Shown here: piece by piece, positions 25,786-35,539 of the stretch
Numbering within the stretch: the stretch's first letter is position 1
Layout: each line of letters starts with the position of its first letter
Assembly: GCA_903836465.1 (NCBI GenBank)
Contig: CAILRB010000014.1
Span: 1-64,000 of the forward strand
From: an uncultured Chlorobiaceae bacterium
Lineage (GTDB): Bacteria; Bacteroidota; Chlorobiia; Chlorobiales; Chlorobiaceae
DNA length: 64,000 bases
Reading direction: 5' to 3'
Translations under genes and position numbers: made by a program
The notes under the pieces: generated by a model
Database searches by the model: none
Told to the model about the DNA's origin: nothing
What the model saw: only the letters and a program-made list of their open reading frames with translations

Positions 25786-26868
25786 TCAGGATTTCCTTGC
25801 CGATATTATTTTTACGTCCATCCCCTCGTGTAAACTTTTTTCGGGGGTAAGAGCAATTTTGTCGCCTTTTTTCAGTCCCTGCAGCACTTCAACAAAGGTC
25901 ATATCGCTGTCACCCTGCACAATGAGCTGTTTTTTCAGCCGTCCTTGTTTAATTGTCCAGACATAGCTTTTACGGTTTTCCTCAAAGACAGAGCTTTTTC
26001 GTACAAGCAACGCATTGGGCCTGATATTGTAGATAATATTTGCAGTCGCCGTCATGCCTGCCTGGATATTAGCCGGTGGATTGCCAAGGGTCAGATAAAT
26101 TCTGGAAGTTTTCGTTACCCGATCGGTCTGGGGCACGATACGGGAGACAAGAGCAGAAAAGCGCTTTGCCGGGTAGGCATCAAAAGCAACGGTAGCCGAC
26201 TGACCGTTGCGGATACGGGGAATATCAAGCTCGTCCACCTCGACACTGACCATGTAGCGCGAAGGATCAACCACCCGGGCAACAAGCGTATTGGTCGTTA
26301 CATAATCGCCCTCCTTGATGTTCTGCATGGTCATGATACCTGAAAAAGGGGCGGTGACGGTCAATTTTTTAAGATCTTCCTCCCGCATCTTCACCTGAAA
26401 CGCTCTCTGCTGCAGCAGCTCCCGGGACTGGATGCTGTTTTTCTCTGCATCTTCCAGTTCCTGACGCGATATCGCCCCTTCTATGAAAAGATTTTTCTTC
26501 CTGGCAGCTCGAAGCCTGTTGTCTCTCGCAAGAGCCTGCTGTTCAGCAAAGGCCGCCCTTGCTTCACGGACAGCAAGCTGGGGCTGGGGACTGTCGAACT
26601 GAAGAATTTTCTGACCGGCAGAGACATGCTGGCCCTCAAGTACGCCGACATAACTCACCGTTCCTGAACATTCAGCGCTCAGATTGGCAACAGCATCGGC
26701 CTCAACAAAACCTGTCGCGTAGATGGCCTGAACAAGCTCAGCATTGGTCACTTCACCGGCCTCTATGTCAACCGTATTACCTCTTGTAATCAGAAAAAAC
26801 ACCGTAGCAATAAAAAGGACAGCAAGAGCGATGGAATATTTTGGAAGAAATTTTTGCAGAGACTTCAT
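25786..26868 (-). CDS. Efflux periplasmic adaptor (HlyD/MacA/RND type)
   Basis: A 360-residue membrane-fusion protein with an N-terminal anchor (YSIALAVLFIATVFFLI, about residues 11-27). Next come a lipoyl/barrel-sandwich half (GTVSYVGVLEGQHVSAGQ), a coiled-coil hairpin rich in Glu, Arg and Gln (about 83-147), the second lipoyl half (TVTAPFSGIMTMQNIKEGDYV) and beta-barrel parts (QAGMTATANIIY). It would bridge an inner-membrane exporter and an outer-membrane channel. No transporter gene is adjacent; a LolD-like ATPase lies 5 kb away, so the partner is unknown. Confidence 0.88.
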   Translation of the reverse strand: MKSLQKFLPKYSIALAVLFIATVFFLITRGNTVDIEAGEVTNAELVQAIYATGFVEADAVANLSAECSGTVSYVGVLEGQHVSAGQKILQFDSPQPQLAVREARAAFAEQQALARDNRLRAARKKNLFIEGAISRQELEDAEKNSIQSRELLQQRAFQVKMREEDLKKLTVTAPFSGIMTMQNIKEGDYVTTNTLVARVVDPSRYMVSVEVDELDIPRIRNGQSATVAFDAYPAKRFSALVSRIVPQTDRVTKTSRIYLTLGNPPANIQAGMTATANIIYNIRPNALLVRKSSVFEENRKSYVWTIKQGRLKKQLIVQGDSDMTFVEVLQGLKKGDKIALTPEKSLHEGMDVKIISARKS

Positions 26869-27033
26869 TGGGTACTTTCGTTAGATATTCAAGTTCAGGA
26901 AGTTACAAGTTTTAAAATTTTTATCCATTCCGACCTTGGTTTTTTCATAATTTTATCAATCTTTATGTACATTTTTCTTTTCCTGCGCCTTTTCAGAGAC
27001 CCTTGCACGGGAAACACCTAATCTACACCATCA

Positions 27034-27447
27034 ATGACCGATAATCAAGATATCCGGAAAAGCTTTCTTGAAACAGTAAAGTTCGATGAAAAAGGACTTG
27101 TGCCGGCAATCGTGCAAGACCATGAAACAGGCAAGGTTCTCATGATGGCATGGATGAATCGGGAAAGCCTTCAAATGACGTTTGAAAAAAAGAAAGCCTG
27201 TTACTGGAGCCGCAGCCGCAAGGAGCTCTGGCTGAAAGGTGAATCTTCCGGAAACATGCAGGACGTTCATGATATTCTGATCGATTGTGATGGCGACACG
27301 CTCCTGCTGAAAGTTTCCCAGACTGGCGGCGCGTGCCACGCGGGCTACCACTCCTGCTTTTATCGCAAGGCCAAGAATGATCTCTCAATGGAAATATGTG
27401 ATACACTCATGTTTAATCCGGAAGAGGTTTATGGCAAAAAAAGCTGA
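27034..27447 (+). CDS. hisI: Phosphoribosyl-AMP cyclohydrolase
   Basis: A 137-residue enzyme for the third step of histidine synthesis. Signatures are [20 protein letters not shown], the metal-binding block [19 protein letters not shown], and the Cys/His motif [14 protein letters not shown]. No HisE phosphohydrolase domain is fused. The last 17 bases overlap the start of menG, suggesting coupling of two unrelated pathways. Confidence 0.96.
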   Translation: MTDNQDIRKSFLETVKFDEKGLVPAIVQDHETGKVLMMAWMNRESLQMTFEKKKACYWSRSRKELWLKGESSGNMQDVHDILIDCDGDTLLLKVSQTGGACHAGYHSCFYRKAKNDLSMEICDTLMFNPEEVYGKKS

Positions 27448-28153
27448 AACAAAGTCCCTTCTGCGGACAAAGTCGAGAGGATCGATACGATCCATGTTTG
27501 ACGAGGTAGCCCCTACTTACGATTTTCTGAACCATCTGCTCAGTTTCGGTATTGACAATTACTGGCGGGCAAAAGCTGCCGGCAAGGCGAAACAACTGCT
27601 GGGCAAAAACAGCGCTCCAAAAATTCTTGATGTCGCCACCGGCACGGGTGATCTGGCCGCCTCCATGTCAAAAATCGCCGGAGCAAAAGTGACCGCGCTT
27701 GACCTCTCTCCTGAGATGCTTGTCATTGCAAAAAAGAAATATCCGCACATCACCTTTCATGAGGGATATGCGGAGAAGCTGCCATTCGGCAATAGCAGTT
27801 TTGATATTGTCAGCGCAGGGTTTGGTGTAAGAAATTTTGAGAATCTTGGTGAAGGAATGCGAGAATTTCACCGGGTTCTGAAACCAGGCGGCCATGCGCT
27901 TATTATCGAGCCGATGATTCCGCGCAATGGTATCATGAAAAAGCTCTATCTGATCTACTTTAAAAAAGTTCTGCCAAAAATTGCCGGGCTGTTCAGCAAA
28001 TCCTCATTTGCCTACGATTATCTGCCAAACTCCGTCGAACAGTTTCCGCAAGCCGAGGCGTTCACTGCTATTCTGAGAAACAGTGGATTCAAGAGCGCCG
28101 AGTATTTGCCGATGACCTTTGAGACTTCAATTCTCTATATCGCAAAAAAATAG
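27431..28153 (+). CDS. menG: Demethylmenaquinone methyltransferase (UbiE/MenG)
   Basis: A 240-residue SAM-dependent C-methyltransferase that completes menaquinone. [21 protein letters not shown] is typical for UbiE (quoted part: [16 protein letters not shown]). The SAM site is [35 protein letters not shown] and [15 protein letters not shown] are family signatures. The start at 27431 is chosen over the in-frame ATG at 27377, which lies inside hisI. Green sulfur bacteria use menaquinone, so MenG is preferred to UbiE. Confidence 0.95.
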   Translation: MAKKAETKSLLRTKSRGSIRSMFDEVAPTYDFLNHLLSFGIDNYWRAKAAGKAKQLLGKNSAPKILDVATGTGDLAASMSKIAGAKVTALDLSPEMLVIAKKKYPHITFHEGYAEKLPFGNSSFDIVSAGFGVRNFENLGEGMREFHRVLKPGGHALIIEPMIPRNGIMKKLYLIYFKKVLPKIAGLFSKSSFAYDYLPNSVEQFPQAEAFTAILRNSGFKSAEYLPMTFETSILYIAKK

Positions 28154-28160
28154 GGTGCTG

Positions 28161-30158
28161 CTACAGCATTGCCTCAAACTCATCCTCTGAAACCACACGC
28201 ACTCCAAGCTTCAGCGCTTTGTCGAGCTTGCTGCCGGGATCATGACCGGCCACAACAAGGCCGGTTTTTTTGCTGACCGAGTTCACCACCCTGCCGCCCC
28301 GCTCCATCACCAGTTCAGAGGCTGTCAGACGGTCATAGCGATCAAGGCCTCCCGTAAAGAGCACTGTAAGCCCCTCAAAATTTCGGTTGATCTGCTCTGT
28401 TGACTCTGAAGCACTCAATGGCAATCCTGCGGCATTGAGCTTTTCAAGGAAATGAGGCACTGATGGTTTGGCAAAATAGTCGCAAATACTGTGGGCAACG
28501 ACCGGCCCAATGTCGGGAACAGTTGCAAGCTGCTCTTCGCTTGCCTGCATCAGCGCTTCAAGCGAAGGATAGGCCTGCGACAGCTCACGGGCGGTCGCGC
28601 GCCCGACGTGACGGATACCAAGGGCATAGAGCAAGCGTTCGTAACTTTTTGCACGACTCTCGTCAAGAGCCCGCACCAGATTCTGTGCCGACTTGCGCCC
28701 CATTCGCTCAAGCTTTTCAAGCTGCGGCTCCTGTAAAAAATAGAGGTCTCCGACATCTTTCACCAGCCTGATGGCAACAAGCTGGTCGACCAGCGCCTTG
28801 CCAAGACTTTTGATATCCATGGCATTACGCGAGGCAAAGTGCAGCAGCCTGCCCCTGATCTGCGCCGGGCACTCCTCCTCATTGGCACAGTAGTAACTCA
28901 CCTCACCCTCCGTCCTGGCAAGCGGCGTACCGCACTCGGGACAATTCGACGGAATAACAATCGGCTGCGTATCCGACGGCCTCTCCTCAAGCACAACGCT
29001 GATCACCTTGGGAATCACCTCGCCTGATTTTTCAATGATGACCCGATCGTGAATCATGACGCCAAGACGCCCGATCTCATCGAAATTATGCAGCGTCGAG
29101 CGGGAAACGGTTGAACCGGCAAGGAGCACCGGCTCAAGCTCAGCCACCGGGGTAATGGTGCCAAGCCGTCCTACCTGAAACACAACAGCATTGAGCACCG
29201 TTCTTGCCTGCTGCGCCGGGTACTTCCAGGCAATTGCCCAGCGCGGACTTTTTGCCGTAGCGCCAAGTTTATCCCAGAGCGTCACTGCATTCAGTTTCAG
29301 CACCACTCCATCGGTCTCGTAAGGAAGTTTCCACCGCTTTTCTGACCACTCGGCTATAAACTCATTGATATCATGGAGTTCACGGCATAACTGATAATGA
29401 TTGCCAGTAGAAAAGCCAAGTTCTTCAAGGAGCTTAAGCCTGCTGAAATGCGCAGTGGATTCATCTCTGATGCCTTTCAGATAGTAGGCAACAAAGCTCA
29501 TCCGGCGACAGGCAACCTCGGCAGAGTCCTGCAACTTGAGTGTTCCCGCCGTGGCATTGCGGGGATTGGCAAAACGCTCCTCCTCGGGACGGCTTTCGTT
29601 GAGTTGCTCAAAATCCTCCTTGCGCATAAAGACTTCGCCCCGTACCTCAATCTCCCCGACATCTTCTATTTTGAGAGGCACCGTCGGAATAGTTCTGATG
29701 TTGACCGTAATATCGTCTCCCTGAACGCCATCGCCCCTTGTGGCGCCACGAACAAGCAGCCCATCCCGGTAGAGAAGGCTTATGGCCACACCGTCAAACT
29801 TCAGCTCGGCGACCATCTCATGCTCATCCACCCCTTCAAGGGCAAGAAGCTTTTTTACACGGTTGTAGAACTCCTCAACGTCACCAGGAGAGTAGGTGTT
29901 GGAAAGGCTCAGCATCGGTTCACGGTGAGTGACCGACACAAACTCCTTCGTAATCGCACCCCCGACTCGCTGCGAGGGGCTGTCGGGCGTGACAAGATCG
30001 GGAAACTGCCGTTCAAGCGCAATCAGTTGTTCGAGAAGCTTGTCGAACTCGTAGTCAGATAGTTCCGGTTTTGCTTCGATATAGTAGAGATGATTATGAC
30101 GCTCAATCTCCTGGCGAAGCTTAGCTATCCTCTCGGCGGCATGAATACTGTCGGTCAT
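28161..30158 (-). CDS. ligA: NAD-dependent DNA ligase
   Basis: A 665-residue replicative ligase. Domains in order are Ia ([18 protein letters not shown]), adenylation with the active Lys in [12 protein letters not shown] (about residue 118), OB-fold ([15 protein letters not shown]), a four-Cys zinc finger (CPECGTPLA ... [12 protein letters not shown]), helix-hairpin-helix repeats ([31 protein letters not shown]) and a C-terminal BRCT domain ([15 protein letters not shown] to the end). The length is normal. It is convergent with menG, 7 bases apart. Confidence 0.98.
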   Translation of the reverse strand: MTDSIHAAERIAKLRQEIERHNHLYYIEAKPELSDYEFDKLLEQLIALERQFPDLVTPDSPSQRVGGAITKEFVSVTHREPMLSLSNTYSPGDVEEFYNRVKKLLALEGVDEHEMVAELKFDGVAISLLYRDGLLVRGATRGDGVQGDDITVNIRTIPTVPLKIEDVGEIEVRGEVFMRKEDFEQLNESRPEEERFANPRNATAGTLKLQDSAEVACRRMSFVAYYLKGIRDESTAHFSRLKLLEELGFSTGNHYQLCRELHDINEFIAEWSEKRWKLPYETDGVVLKLNAVTLWDKLGATAKSPRWAIAWKYPAQQARTVLNAVVFQVGRLGTITPVAELEPVLLAGSTVSRSTLHNFDEIGRLGVMIHDRVIIEKSGEVIPKVISVVLEERPSDTQPIVIPSNCPECGTPLARTEGEVSYYCANEEECPAQIRGRLLHFASRNAMDIKSLGKALVDQLVAIRLVKDVGDLYFLQEPQLEKLERMGRKSAQNLVRALDESRAKSYERLLYALGIRHVGRATARELSQAYPSLEALMQASEEQLATVPDIGPVVAHSICDYFAKPSVPHFLEKLNAAGLPLSASESTEQINRNFEGLTVLFTGGLDRYDRLTASELVMERGGRVVNSVSKKTGLVVAGHDPGSKLDKALKLGVRVVSEDEFEAML

Positions 30159-30170
30159 CTCTTGAAAAAG

Positions 30171-31709
30171 TTATCTGACTGGTGAAAATGCCCATCCGAC
30201 AATATTTTTGAAAAAACCAAACGAGCCCTGCAGTCCAAGTTTTTCCCATGTTGCCAAAAGCACTTTGGGATAGCGCCATCCAAGCCGCAGCATGACTATT
30301 GCAAGCTCCTCAATCTTCATCTCATCACGAAACATGGCCTGGCGGTAATGCAGTGGAAGCTCATCAAGCACAATCATCACCTCATTCATCAAGTCGTTGA
30401 CAAAATTCGGTTCATCGGTTGCAGCATTAAAACACATGTACTTCATGAGATTTGCCATTGAGGCAACATTTGGCTCATAAGCGTTGATTTTTTCGAGATG
30501 CTTTTTCGAGAGGTTATTGTCGCTGAGCGCACGGTCAAGATCGCCGGTAAGATGGTGAAGGTTGCGAACCATTGATCCAAAACCGCAGAAGGTGAGCGGA
30601 GAGCCCAGTGACGCCGCATCACCGAAGAGAATGATATTGTCATCGGCAATTTCCCTGGTGCGATCGAAGCCGTCATGACAATAGGCTGGAATAATGCCAT
30701 AGACAGGGCGGTGAATCACAAAATCCTTTCCGGCTTTTTTGTACTCAGGAAGTATTTTGAAGTACGTCTCAAAAAGAGCGAGCAACGACTTGTCGTTCGG
30801 GGAATCAGCTTCGTCATAAAAGAAGAGATAGGTGATATACTTCTCCCCTTCAGCAGGAAACCCTTCCCAGATAAGCTGACGACCTTTTCCGGGTGTGGTT
30901 TCGGCAGGCCTTGTCGTGGCAAGAATTTCTCCGGTGTCGAAATCAATATCATCAAAACCGCTCGCTATGGTGCCAACCGTAGGACAAACATGGGTCTGGG
31001 GAAAGCCTTCGTTGAGCTGCATAGCGACAGGAGAGAGTATTCCCATGACATCGACCAGCACTTTTGCCTTGTAGTAGAAGGCTTTCCCCTGACGATCTTC
31101 AACCTTTACAACAATATGGTCGTCAAACTGGTAACAGCAGAGAAAGTTACTTCCGGCAATGATCGTGCTTCCTGAAGCGGCCTGAACCTTCTTTTTTGCC
31201 AGATTAAGAAGCTTGTCTGCATCAACAGCACAATCAAGCACACTGTCCATGACAAGCCTTTTCTGGCTGCCGTCGGGCTGGTAAAATTCAACCCAGCCGT
31301 TTTTGTACTGGCGAACAATAACCGAATCAATCTCACTTTCAGTAAAAAGGCCGATAGCCGAGAGATTGAGAAGCTCTTTTCGGGAAATATTCCAGTCTCT
31401 GGTAGATTTTGCCGGAGTCTGGCGATCAAAAATCATCACCTTCCGGCCATACTTTCCCGCCATAACTCCGGCATGAAGAAGGCTGAGCGTTCCGCCAGCG
31501 TAGATCAAGTCATACTCACCACTGATCACCGCATCTTTTGGAAGATCACTGGATGACAGGATCACCTTTTGAACAGGTTGTTTTACCCGCTCCCAGTAAC
31601 GGTCAAGTTCAATGATATTATGAAGATGCTGCTCACCATTCTCAATCGATGAAAATGCCTTGTAAAGATAAGGTTTTGATTGCTTGATGTTCTCGAGTAA
31701 CAACGACAT
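30171..31709 (-). CDS. cruA: CruA-family lycopene cyclase
   Basis: A 512-residue flavoprotein-like protein of the CruA family, which cyclises lycopene to gamma-carotene in green sulfur bacteria. The dinucleotide-binding region is DLIYAGGTLSLLHAGVMAGKYGRKVMIFDR (quoted in part: LIYAGGTLSLLHAGVMA), followed by TRDWNISRKELLNL. The conserved C-terminal FAD-contact region is DDNIILFGDAASLGSPLTFCGFG. CruA and its paralogue CruB (gamma- to beta-carotene) are similar; I assign CruA provisionally. Together with crtC at 47761 it indicates chlorobactene-type pigments. It is separated from ligA by 12 bases on the same strand. Confidence 0.85.
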   Translation of the reverse strand: MSLLLENIKQSKPYLYKAFSSIENGEQHLHNIIELDRYWERVKQPVQKVILSSSDLPKDAVISGEYDLIYAGGTLSLLHAGVMAGKYGRKVMIFDRQTPAKSTRDWNISRKELLNLSAIGLFTESEIDSVIVRQYKNGWVEFYQPDGSQKRLVMDSVLDCAVDADKLLNLAKKKVQAASGSTIIAGSNFLCCYQFDDHIVVKVEDRQGKAFYYKAKVLVDVMGILSPVAMQLNEGFPQTHVCPTVGTIASGFDDIDFDTGEILATTRPAETTPGKGRQLIWEGFPAEGEKYITYLFFYDEADSPNDKSLLALFETYFKILPEYKKAGKDFVIHRPVYGIIPAYCHDGFDRTREIADDNIILFGDAASLGSPLTFCGFGSMVRNLHHLTGDLDRALSDNNLSKKHLEKINAYEPNVASMANLMKYMCFNAATDEPNFVNDLMNEVMIVLDELPLHYRQAMFRDEMKIEELAIVMLRLGWRYPKVLLATWEKLGLQGSFGFFKNIVGWAFSPVR

Positions 31710-31740
31710 AGAAGTAATAATGGTACTATTGTATTTTACA

Positions 31741-32460
31741 TCAGACCGGCTGCTCGATCCTTGCCCGTAAAGGCCTGTCAGTTTCTATCTTTCCATCAAC
31801 AAGATGAATCCGGCGTTTGGCATGGTTGGCAAACTCTTCATCGTGGGTAACGACAATAACCGTCTGCCCCTGCTCCCTGTTGAGCCGGTCAAAAAGCTGA
31901 TAGACATTTTTTGCAGAACGCGAATCAAGATTGCCGGTTGGTTCATCACCAAGCAGAACTTTCGGTTCGTTGGCAAGAGCACGCGCAATGGCAACCCGCT
32001 GCTGCTGCCCGCCGGACAACTGGCTTGGTTTGTTGGTATACTTGTTCTGCATGTCAACCATGTCGAGCAGTTTCATTGCCCGTTCCCTGATCTCTTTACG
32101 GGTGCGCCTGCCGTTAATCATCATCGGCATACTGACATTCTCAACAGCGTTAAACTCAGGCAGCAAAAAGTGAAACTGATAGATAAACCCTATTTTTTCA
32201 TTCCTGATACGGTTCATCTCCGTCTCATTTTTTTCAGTGATTTCATCTCCATCAAGCCACACTTTACCAGCGGTCGGCTTGTCGAGACCGCCCATAAGGT
32301 AAAGCAGTGTCGATTTACCGGAACCTGAAGGCCCTGTAATGGCAAGAAACTCCCCTGCATTAACTTCCAGTGAAAGATTTGGAATAATGGTCTGGCGGAT
32401 AGCCTTGGAGAGTCCAAGCTCCTTACGGATATTTTCGAGCCGGAGAATAGTTTCAGCCAT
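31741..32460 (-). CDS. ABC transporter ATP-binding protein, LolD/MacB-like
   Basis: A 239-residue nucleotide-binding subunit with Walker [20 protein letters not shown], signature [15 protein letters not shown], Walker [14 protein letters not shown] and the H-loop VVTHDEEFA. The group covers lipoprotein release (LolD) and MacB-type efflux. No permease gene is adjacent, so the partner is elsewhere; in a Gram-negative organism LolD is plausible. A TATAAT box lies on the minus strand at 32547-32542, about 80 bases upstream. Confidence 0.85.
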   Translation of the reverse strand: MAETILRLENIRKELGLSKAIRQTIIPNLSLEVNAGEFLAITGPSGSGKSTLLYLMGGLDKPTAGKVWLDGDEITEKNETEMNRIRNEKIGFIYQFHFLLPEFNAVENVSMPMMINGRRTRKEIRERAMKLLDMVDMQNKYTNKPSQLSGGQQQRVAIARALANEPKVLLGDEPTGNLDSRSAKNVYQLFDRLNREQGQTVIVVTHDEEFANHAKRRIHLVDGKIETDRPLRARIEQPV

Positions 32461-32693
32461 CAGTTACCGCATTCGTTGTTCAGGATTGCCAGGAGTACCG
32501 TTACCAGTAATGAAAAGAGAAGCAACAGGAAAAAGAATTATATTATAACAAAAAAAGGCTGGAAAGAGTGTGGGGTATTTGCTGCGAGGCAAGAACATTA
32601 AACAAAGATTTTGTGCCTGTCCTGGAAACAGTCGATCGCTGCCAGCCGGAATTTGCCGTATCCCAGCGACAAAACAGGTTGAAATGATTCTGC

Positions 32694-33605
32694 TCAGGAA
32701 GGCATGGTTTGCAGAAACTTCCTGACTTCGAGGACAAAAGCTTCTGGCTGCTCTTCCTGCGGAAGATGTCCGCAATCGGGAATAACGACCAGTTCGGCGT
32801 CTGGAAGCTCACGGGCAAGCCGGATACTTTCCTCTGTTTTAACCGTTAGATCGTGTTCACCTGTAATAACGAGAGATGGCTTCGACATGGTTTTCAGTCG
32901 TTCATCAAGTCTGAGGTGATGTGTCTCAATAAAAAGCTCCCAGAACGCTCTTGACCAGTCACCAATCATCAGGTCACTGCGAAACGCACTCAGTACATCG
33001 CTGCCAAGCCGTTCCTTGTTGTACCAGAATCCGCGAATATTACGGTCATAAAGTCTGGTGATAAGGAACTTCATCAAACGGGAAAAAATTGGAGTCATGG
33101 CTTTCATGACAGGCTTCATGAATGCTGGTACTTCGCTGGTAGCATAACCGCTGTATATCATTGCGCCAGCAAGCACCAGCCCGTCAACATGCTGTGGATA
33201 GCGCAACGCCGTCAAAAGCGCCATCGTGCCCCCTGTTGAATTGCCAACCAGTACCGCTTTGTTGAAGCCGAGTTTTTTCATCAACGCAATAACCAGATCA
33301 CTCTGAGCTTCAGGGGTGTAACTGACACCGGTGGCCTTTGAGGGTAACGGGCGTGAGGTAAGGCCAAAACCTGGACGGTCAAATGCCATTATTGATACGC
33401 TCTCCGCCAGCCTGTCAAAGACACTGCGCCATGACCTGATACTTAAAAAACTGCCGTGCAGCAGCACAACGAGCGGCTTTCCGTTACCAGCCAGCCGGTA
33501 ATGCACCTTGAACCCGTTAACGTCAAGGAAGTGGCTGCCAAGAGAGAGCTGTTGTTCCATAAACGCATCAGATCCCGATGCCGCACGTTTTATTTCTCCA
33601 GTCAT
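32694..33605 (-). CDS. Alpha/beta-hydrolase fold protein
   Basis: A 303-residue hydrolase. The oxyanion-hole loop is LLHGSFLSIRSW, the nucleophile elbow VLVGNSTGGTM (Ser about residue 120), an acid is likely in VITGEHDLTVK and the His in IPDCGHLPQEE near the C-terminus. The substrate is unknown; similar proteins act as esterases, epoxide hydrolases or pigment-synthesis accessories. A second in-frame Met at about 33560 could be the true start. It stands alone, with 233 bases of featureless sequence after it (32461-32693) before the LolD-like gene. Confidence 0.82.
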   Translation of the reverse strand: MTGEIKRAASGSDAFMEQQLSLGSHFLDVNGFKVHYRLAGNGKPLVVLLHGSFLSIRSWRSVFDRLAESVSIMAFDRPGFGLTSRPLPSKATGVSYTPEAQSDLVIALMKKLGFNKAVLVGNSTGGTMALLTALRYPQHVDGLVLAGAMIYSGYATSEVPAFMKPVMKAMTPIFSRLMKFLITRLYDRNIRGFWYNKERLGSDVLSAFRSDLMIGDWSRAFWELFIETHHLRLDERLKTMSKPSLVITGEHDLTVKTEESIRLARELPDAELVVIPDCGHLPQEEQPEAFVLEVRKFLQTMPS

Positions 33606-33710
33606 ATACTATATAAATTTTTAGCCTTATGTCAGCCACAAGTGTTTCCGGTAGAAAGAAAAAGTAGTGATTTTTTATTGACTGTTGCGCAATGATTGGC
33701 AAGCAATTAT

Positions 33711-34733
33711 TCACAAAACAAGATTAAAGACAAACCCCACCAGCATAATCCCCAACGCCACAATACCGGCAAACACCGCAATAAGCTGAGGTTTAAGCAC
33801 CTTACGAAGAATAATCATTTCCGGAGCAGAGAGGGCAATGACGCTCATCATGAAGGCCATCACCGTGCCAAGTGCCGCACCCTTGCCGAGCAGCGCCTGC
33901 ACAACGGGAAGTATACCCGCAGCATTGGAGTACATGGGAACGCCGATCAGCACGGCTGCGGGAACCGACCACCAGACGCTTTTGCCCATGAGTGATGCCA
34001 TAAAATTTTCAGGCACGTAGCCGTGAATACCCGCGCCAAGCCCAACACCAAGAACAATGTAGAGCCACACCTTGCCAACGATATCGCGAACGTGCCCGAT
34101 ACCTTCCTGTATCCGCAAGGGTATGCTCATAGCCGAGTCTTCCAGTTCAGCGGAAACAGGGCTCTCCTGCAGGTTCTGAACCCACTCTTCCAGATAGCGC
34201 TCCATATTGAGCTTGCCGATGACCATGCCCGCCATTATCGCCACAGTGAGCCCCATACTCGAGTAGAGCAGGGCAACCTTCCAGCCGAACATGCCGAAAA
34301 GCAGCGCCAAAGCAACTTCATTAATCATCGGCGCTGCAATGAGAAACGAAAAGGTAACGCCAAGCGGCACTCCTGCCTGCAAAAAACCGATGAAGAGCGG
34401 TACTGCGGAGCATGAACAGAATGGCGTCACAATGCCGAGAGTCGCCGCCATAATGTTTCCGATCCCGGTACGATTCCCTGACAGCAATGCACGGGTACGC
34501 TCAGCAGAAATAAAGGTATGCACCACTCCCATCAGAAAAACCACAACCGTCAGCAGCAGCAGTACTTTCGGCACTTCATAAACAAAAAAGTAAAACGTCT
34601 CGCCGAAACGGTTTGCCCTGCTGATCCCCAAGGCCCGAAGCAGCAGATCGGCAAACAGTTCAAGATTATGGTAGAGCAGGAGCCACAGCAGGGCTGCAAC
34701 AAGAATGCCTGTCAGCCATTTCAAATTTTTCAC
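33711..34733 (-). CDS. ArsP/DUF318-type permease (COG0701)
   Basis: A 340-residue membrane protein with about eight to ten hydrophobic segments and the family signature TPFCSCSAVPLFIGFLQAG (about residues 98-116), then FLIAAPMINEVAL. COG0701 permeases include ArsP, which exports organoarsenicals, and copper/zinc-related exporters. I choose the GTG at 34733 rather than the longer frame to 34781. GGAGG sits 9 bases before it, and the GTG overlaps the preceding TGA as GTGA. It is the third gene of an arsR / thioredoxin-like / permease unit, suggesting metalloid or thiol-reactive substrate export. Confidence 0.85.
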   Translation of the reverse strand: MKNLKWLTGILVAALLWLLLYHNLELFADLLLRALGISRANRFGETFYFFVYEVPKVLLLLTVVVFLMGVVHTFISAERTRALLSGNRTGIGNIMAATLGIVTPFCSCSAVPLFIGFLQAGVPLGVTFSFLIAAPMINEVALALLFGMFGWKVALLYSSMGLTVAIMAGMVIGKLNMERYLEEWVQNLQESPVSAELEDSAMSIPLRIQEGIGHVRDIVGKVWLYIVLGVGLGAGIHGYVPENFMASLMGKSVWWSVPAAVLIGVPMYSNAAGILPVVQALLGKGAALGTVMAFMMSVIALSAPEMIILRKVLKPQLIAVFAGIVALGIMLVGFVFNLVL

Positions 34734-35032
34734 GAACAACAGCCTCCGCTGCTTTTCTCCTTGCTGCCATGGGTGCCACAACAGCAGCCTTGTGGTTTTG
34801 CCATCAACAAGTCTCTGATCTCATCATAAGAGGGAATACGCCCTTTGCAGAGCACCTTCTCATCGACAACAAGGGCAGGGGTCAACATAATGTTGTATGC
34901 CATGATCTGCTGGATATCCTCCACCTTTTCAACCACGGCATTAATGCCCTCTTTAGAAATAACATCTTTGACCACATCTGCAAGCTGATTGCACTTTGCA
35001 CAGCCGCTACCAAGTATTTTTACTTTTTTCAT
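34730..35032 (-). CDS. Thioredoxin-like small redox protein with Cys-rich tail
   Basis: A 100-residue redox-active disulfide protein 2 type thioredoxin. The active site is GSGCAKCNQLADVV (CxxC at residues 11-14) and the cis-Pro is in MLTPALVVDEKVLCKG. The C-terminal tail is cysteine-rich (GCCCGTHGSKEKSSGGCCS). This resembles proteins seen next to COG0701 permeases. It could deliver reducing equivalents or a metal or metalloid to the permease, or reduce the substrate; this is inference. It overlaps the permease start by 4 bases and follows the ArsR gene by 39 bases. Confidence 0.88.
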   Translation of the reverse strand: MKKVKILGSGCAKCNQLADVVKDVISKEGINAVVEKVEDIQQIMAYNIMLTPALVVDEKVLCKGRIPSYDEIRDLLMAKPQGCCCGTHGSKEKSSGGCCS

Positions 35033-35071
35033 TATTTTATTATTTATGTAGTTATAGCAAATAAACGATTA

Positions 35072-35401
35072 TTAAGAACATTTGACTTCCCGATCGCGCA
35101 TAAAAAATCCAGTAAAAAATGCATGGGCCTTCAACCAGTTTTCGCGATTAATACAGTAACGAACTTTAGGCGGATTGATTTCACCCTGTATAAGCCCGGC
35201 TTCGAGCAACGCTTTCAGGTGTTGTGAAATCGTTGATTGTGCCATTGGAATTATTTCTGTCAGCTCACCGGTAAAACAGCAGGCTTGACTGTCAAGCAAT
35301 TTCAATATCTTTATTCTCACAGGATGGCTTAGAGCCTTGGCAAACACTGCCATCTTCTCTTCTTCTCCGCTATACTCAACAGTTGACAATGTTCTCTGCA
35401 T
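35072..35401 (-). CDS. ArsR-family metalloregulator
   Basis: A 109-residue winged-helix repressor. The HTH is FTGELTEIIPMAQSTISQHLKAL with LSHPVRIKILKLL before it (each under 25 residues of the domain at about 20-70). Cysteines that could sense metals or metalloids are the pair in SQACCFTGEL (about residue 39) and one in the C-terminal KCS. I take the ATG at 35401; an upstream in-frame ATG at 35449 adds a poorly matching leader. The dyad ATCG(N8)CGAT at 35423-35438, just upstream, could be its operator. It heads the thioredoxin-like/permease unit and is divergent from the AraC gene. Confidence 0.85.
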   Translation of the reverse strand: MQRTLSTVEYSGEEEKMAVFAKALSHPVRIKILKLLDSQACCFTGELTEIIPMAQSTISQHLKALLEAGLIQGEINPPKVRYCINRENWLKAHAFFTGFFMRDREVKCS

Positions 35402-35539
35402 AATAAACGTTCCATTTAGTTCATCGCAAATATACGATATACCCATCAAAAAACGTCTACAAATTATGGAATTGTGGATTTCCGTTTATACTTGTAGTAA
35501 GTGTTGATTGTAATGGTTCAAGTCAGACAAATATAAGGT

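Noticed and set aside
29397-30062. 221-codon open frame on the plus strand opposite ligA
   Set aside because: It is antisense to a full-length, motif-rich ligase and its translation resembles no family; it is a shadow frame.
32464-32775. 103-codon minus-strand frame between the LolD-like and hydrolase genes
   Set aside because: It largely overlaps the end of the hydrolase gene in another frame and has no family features.
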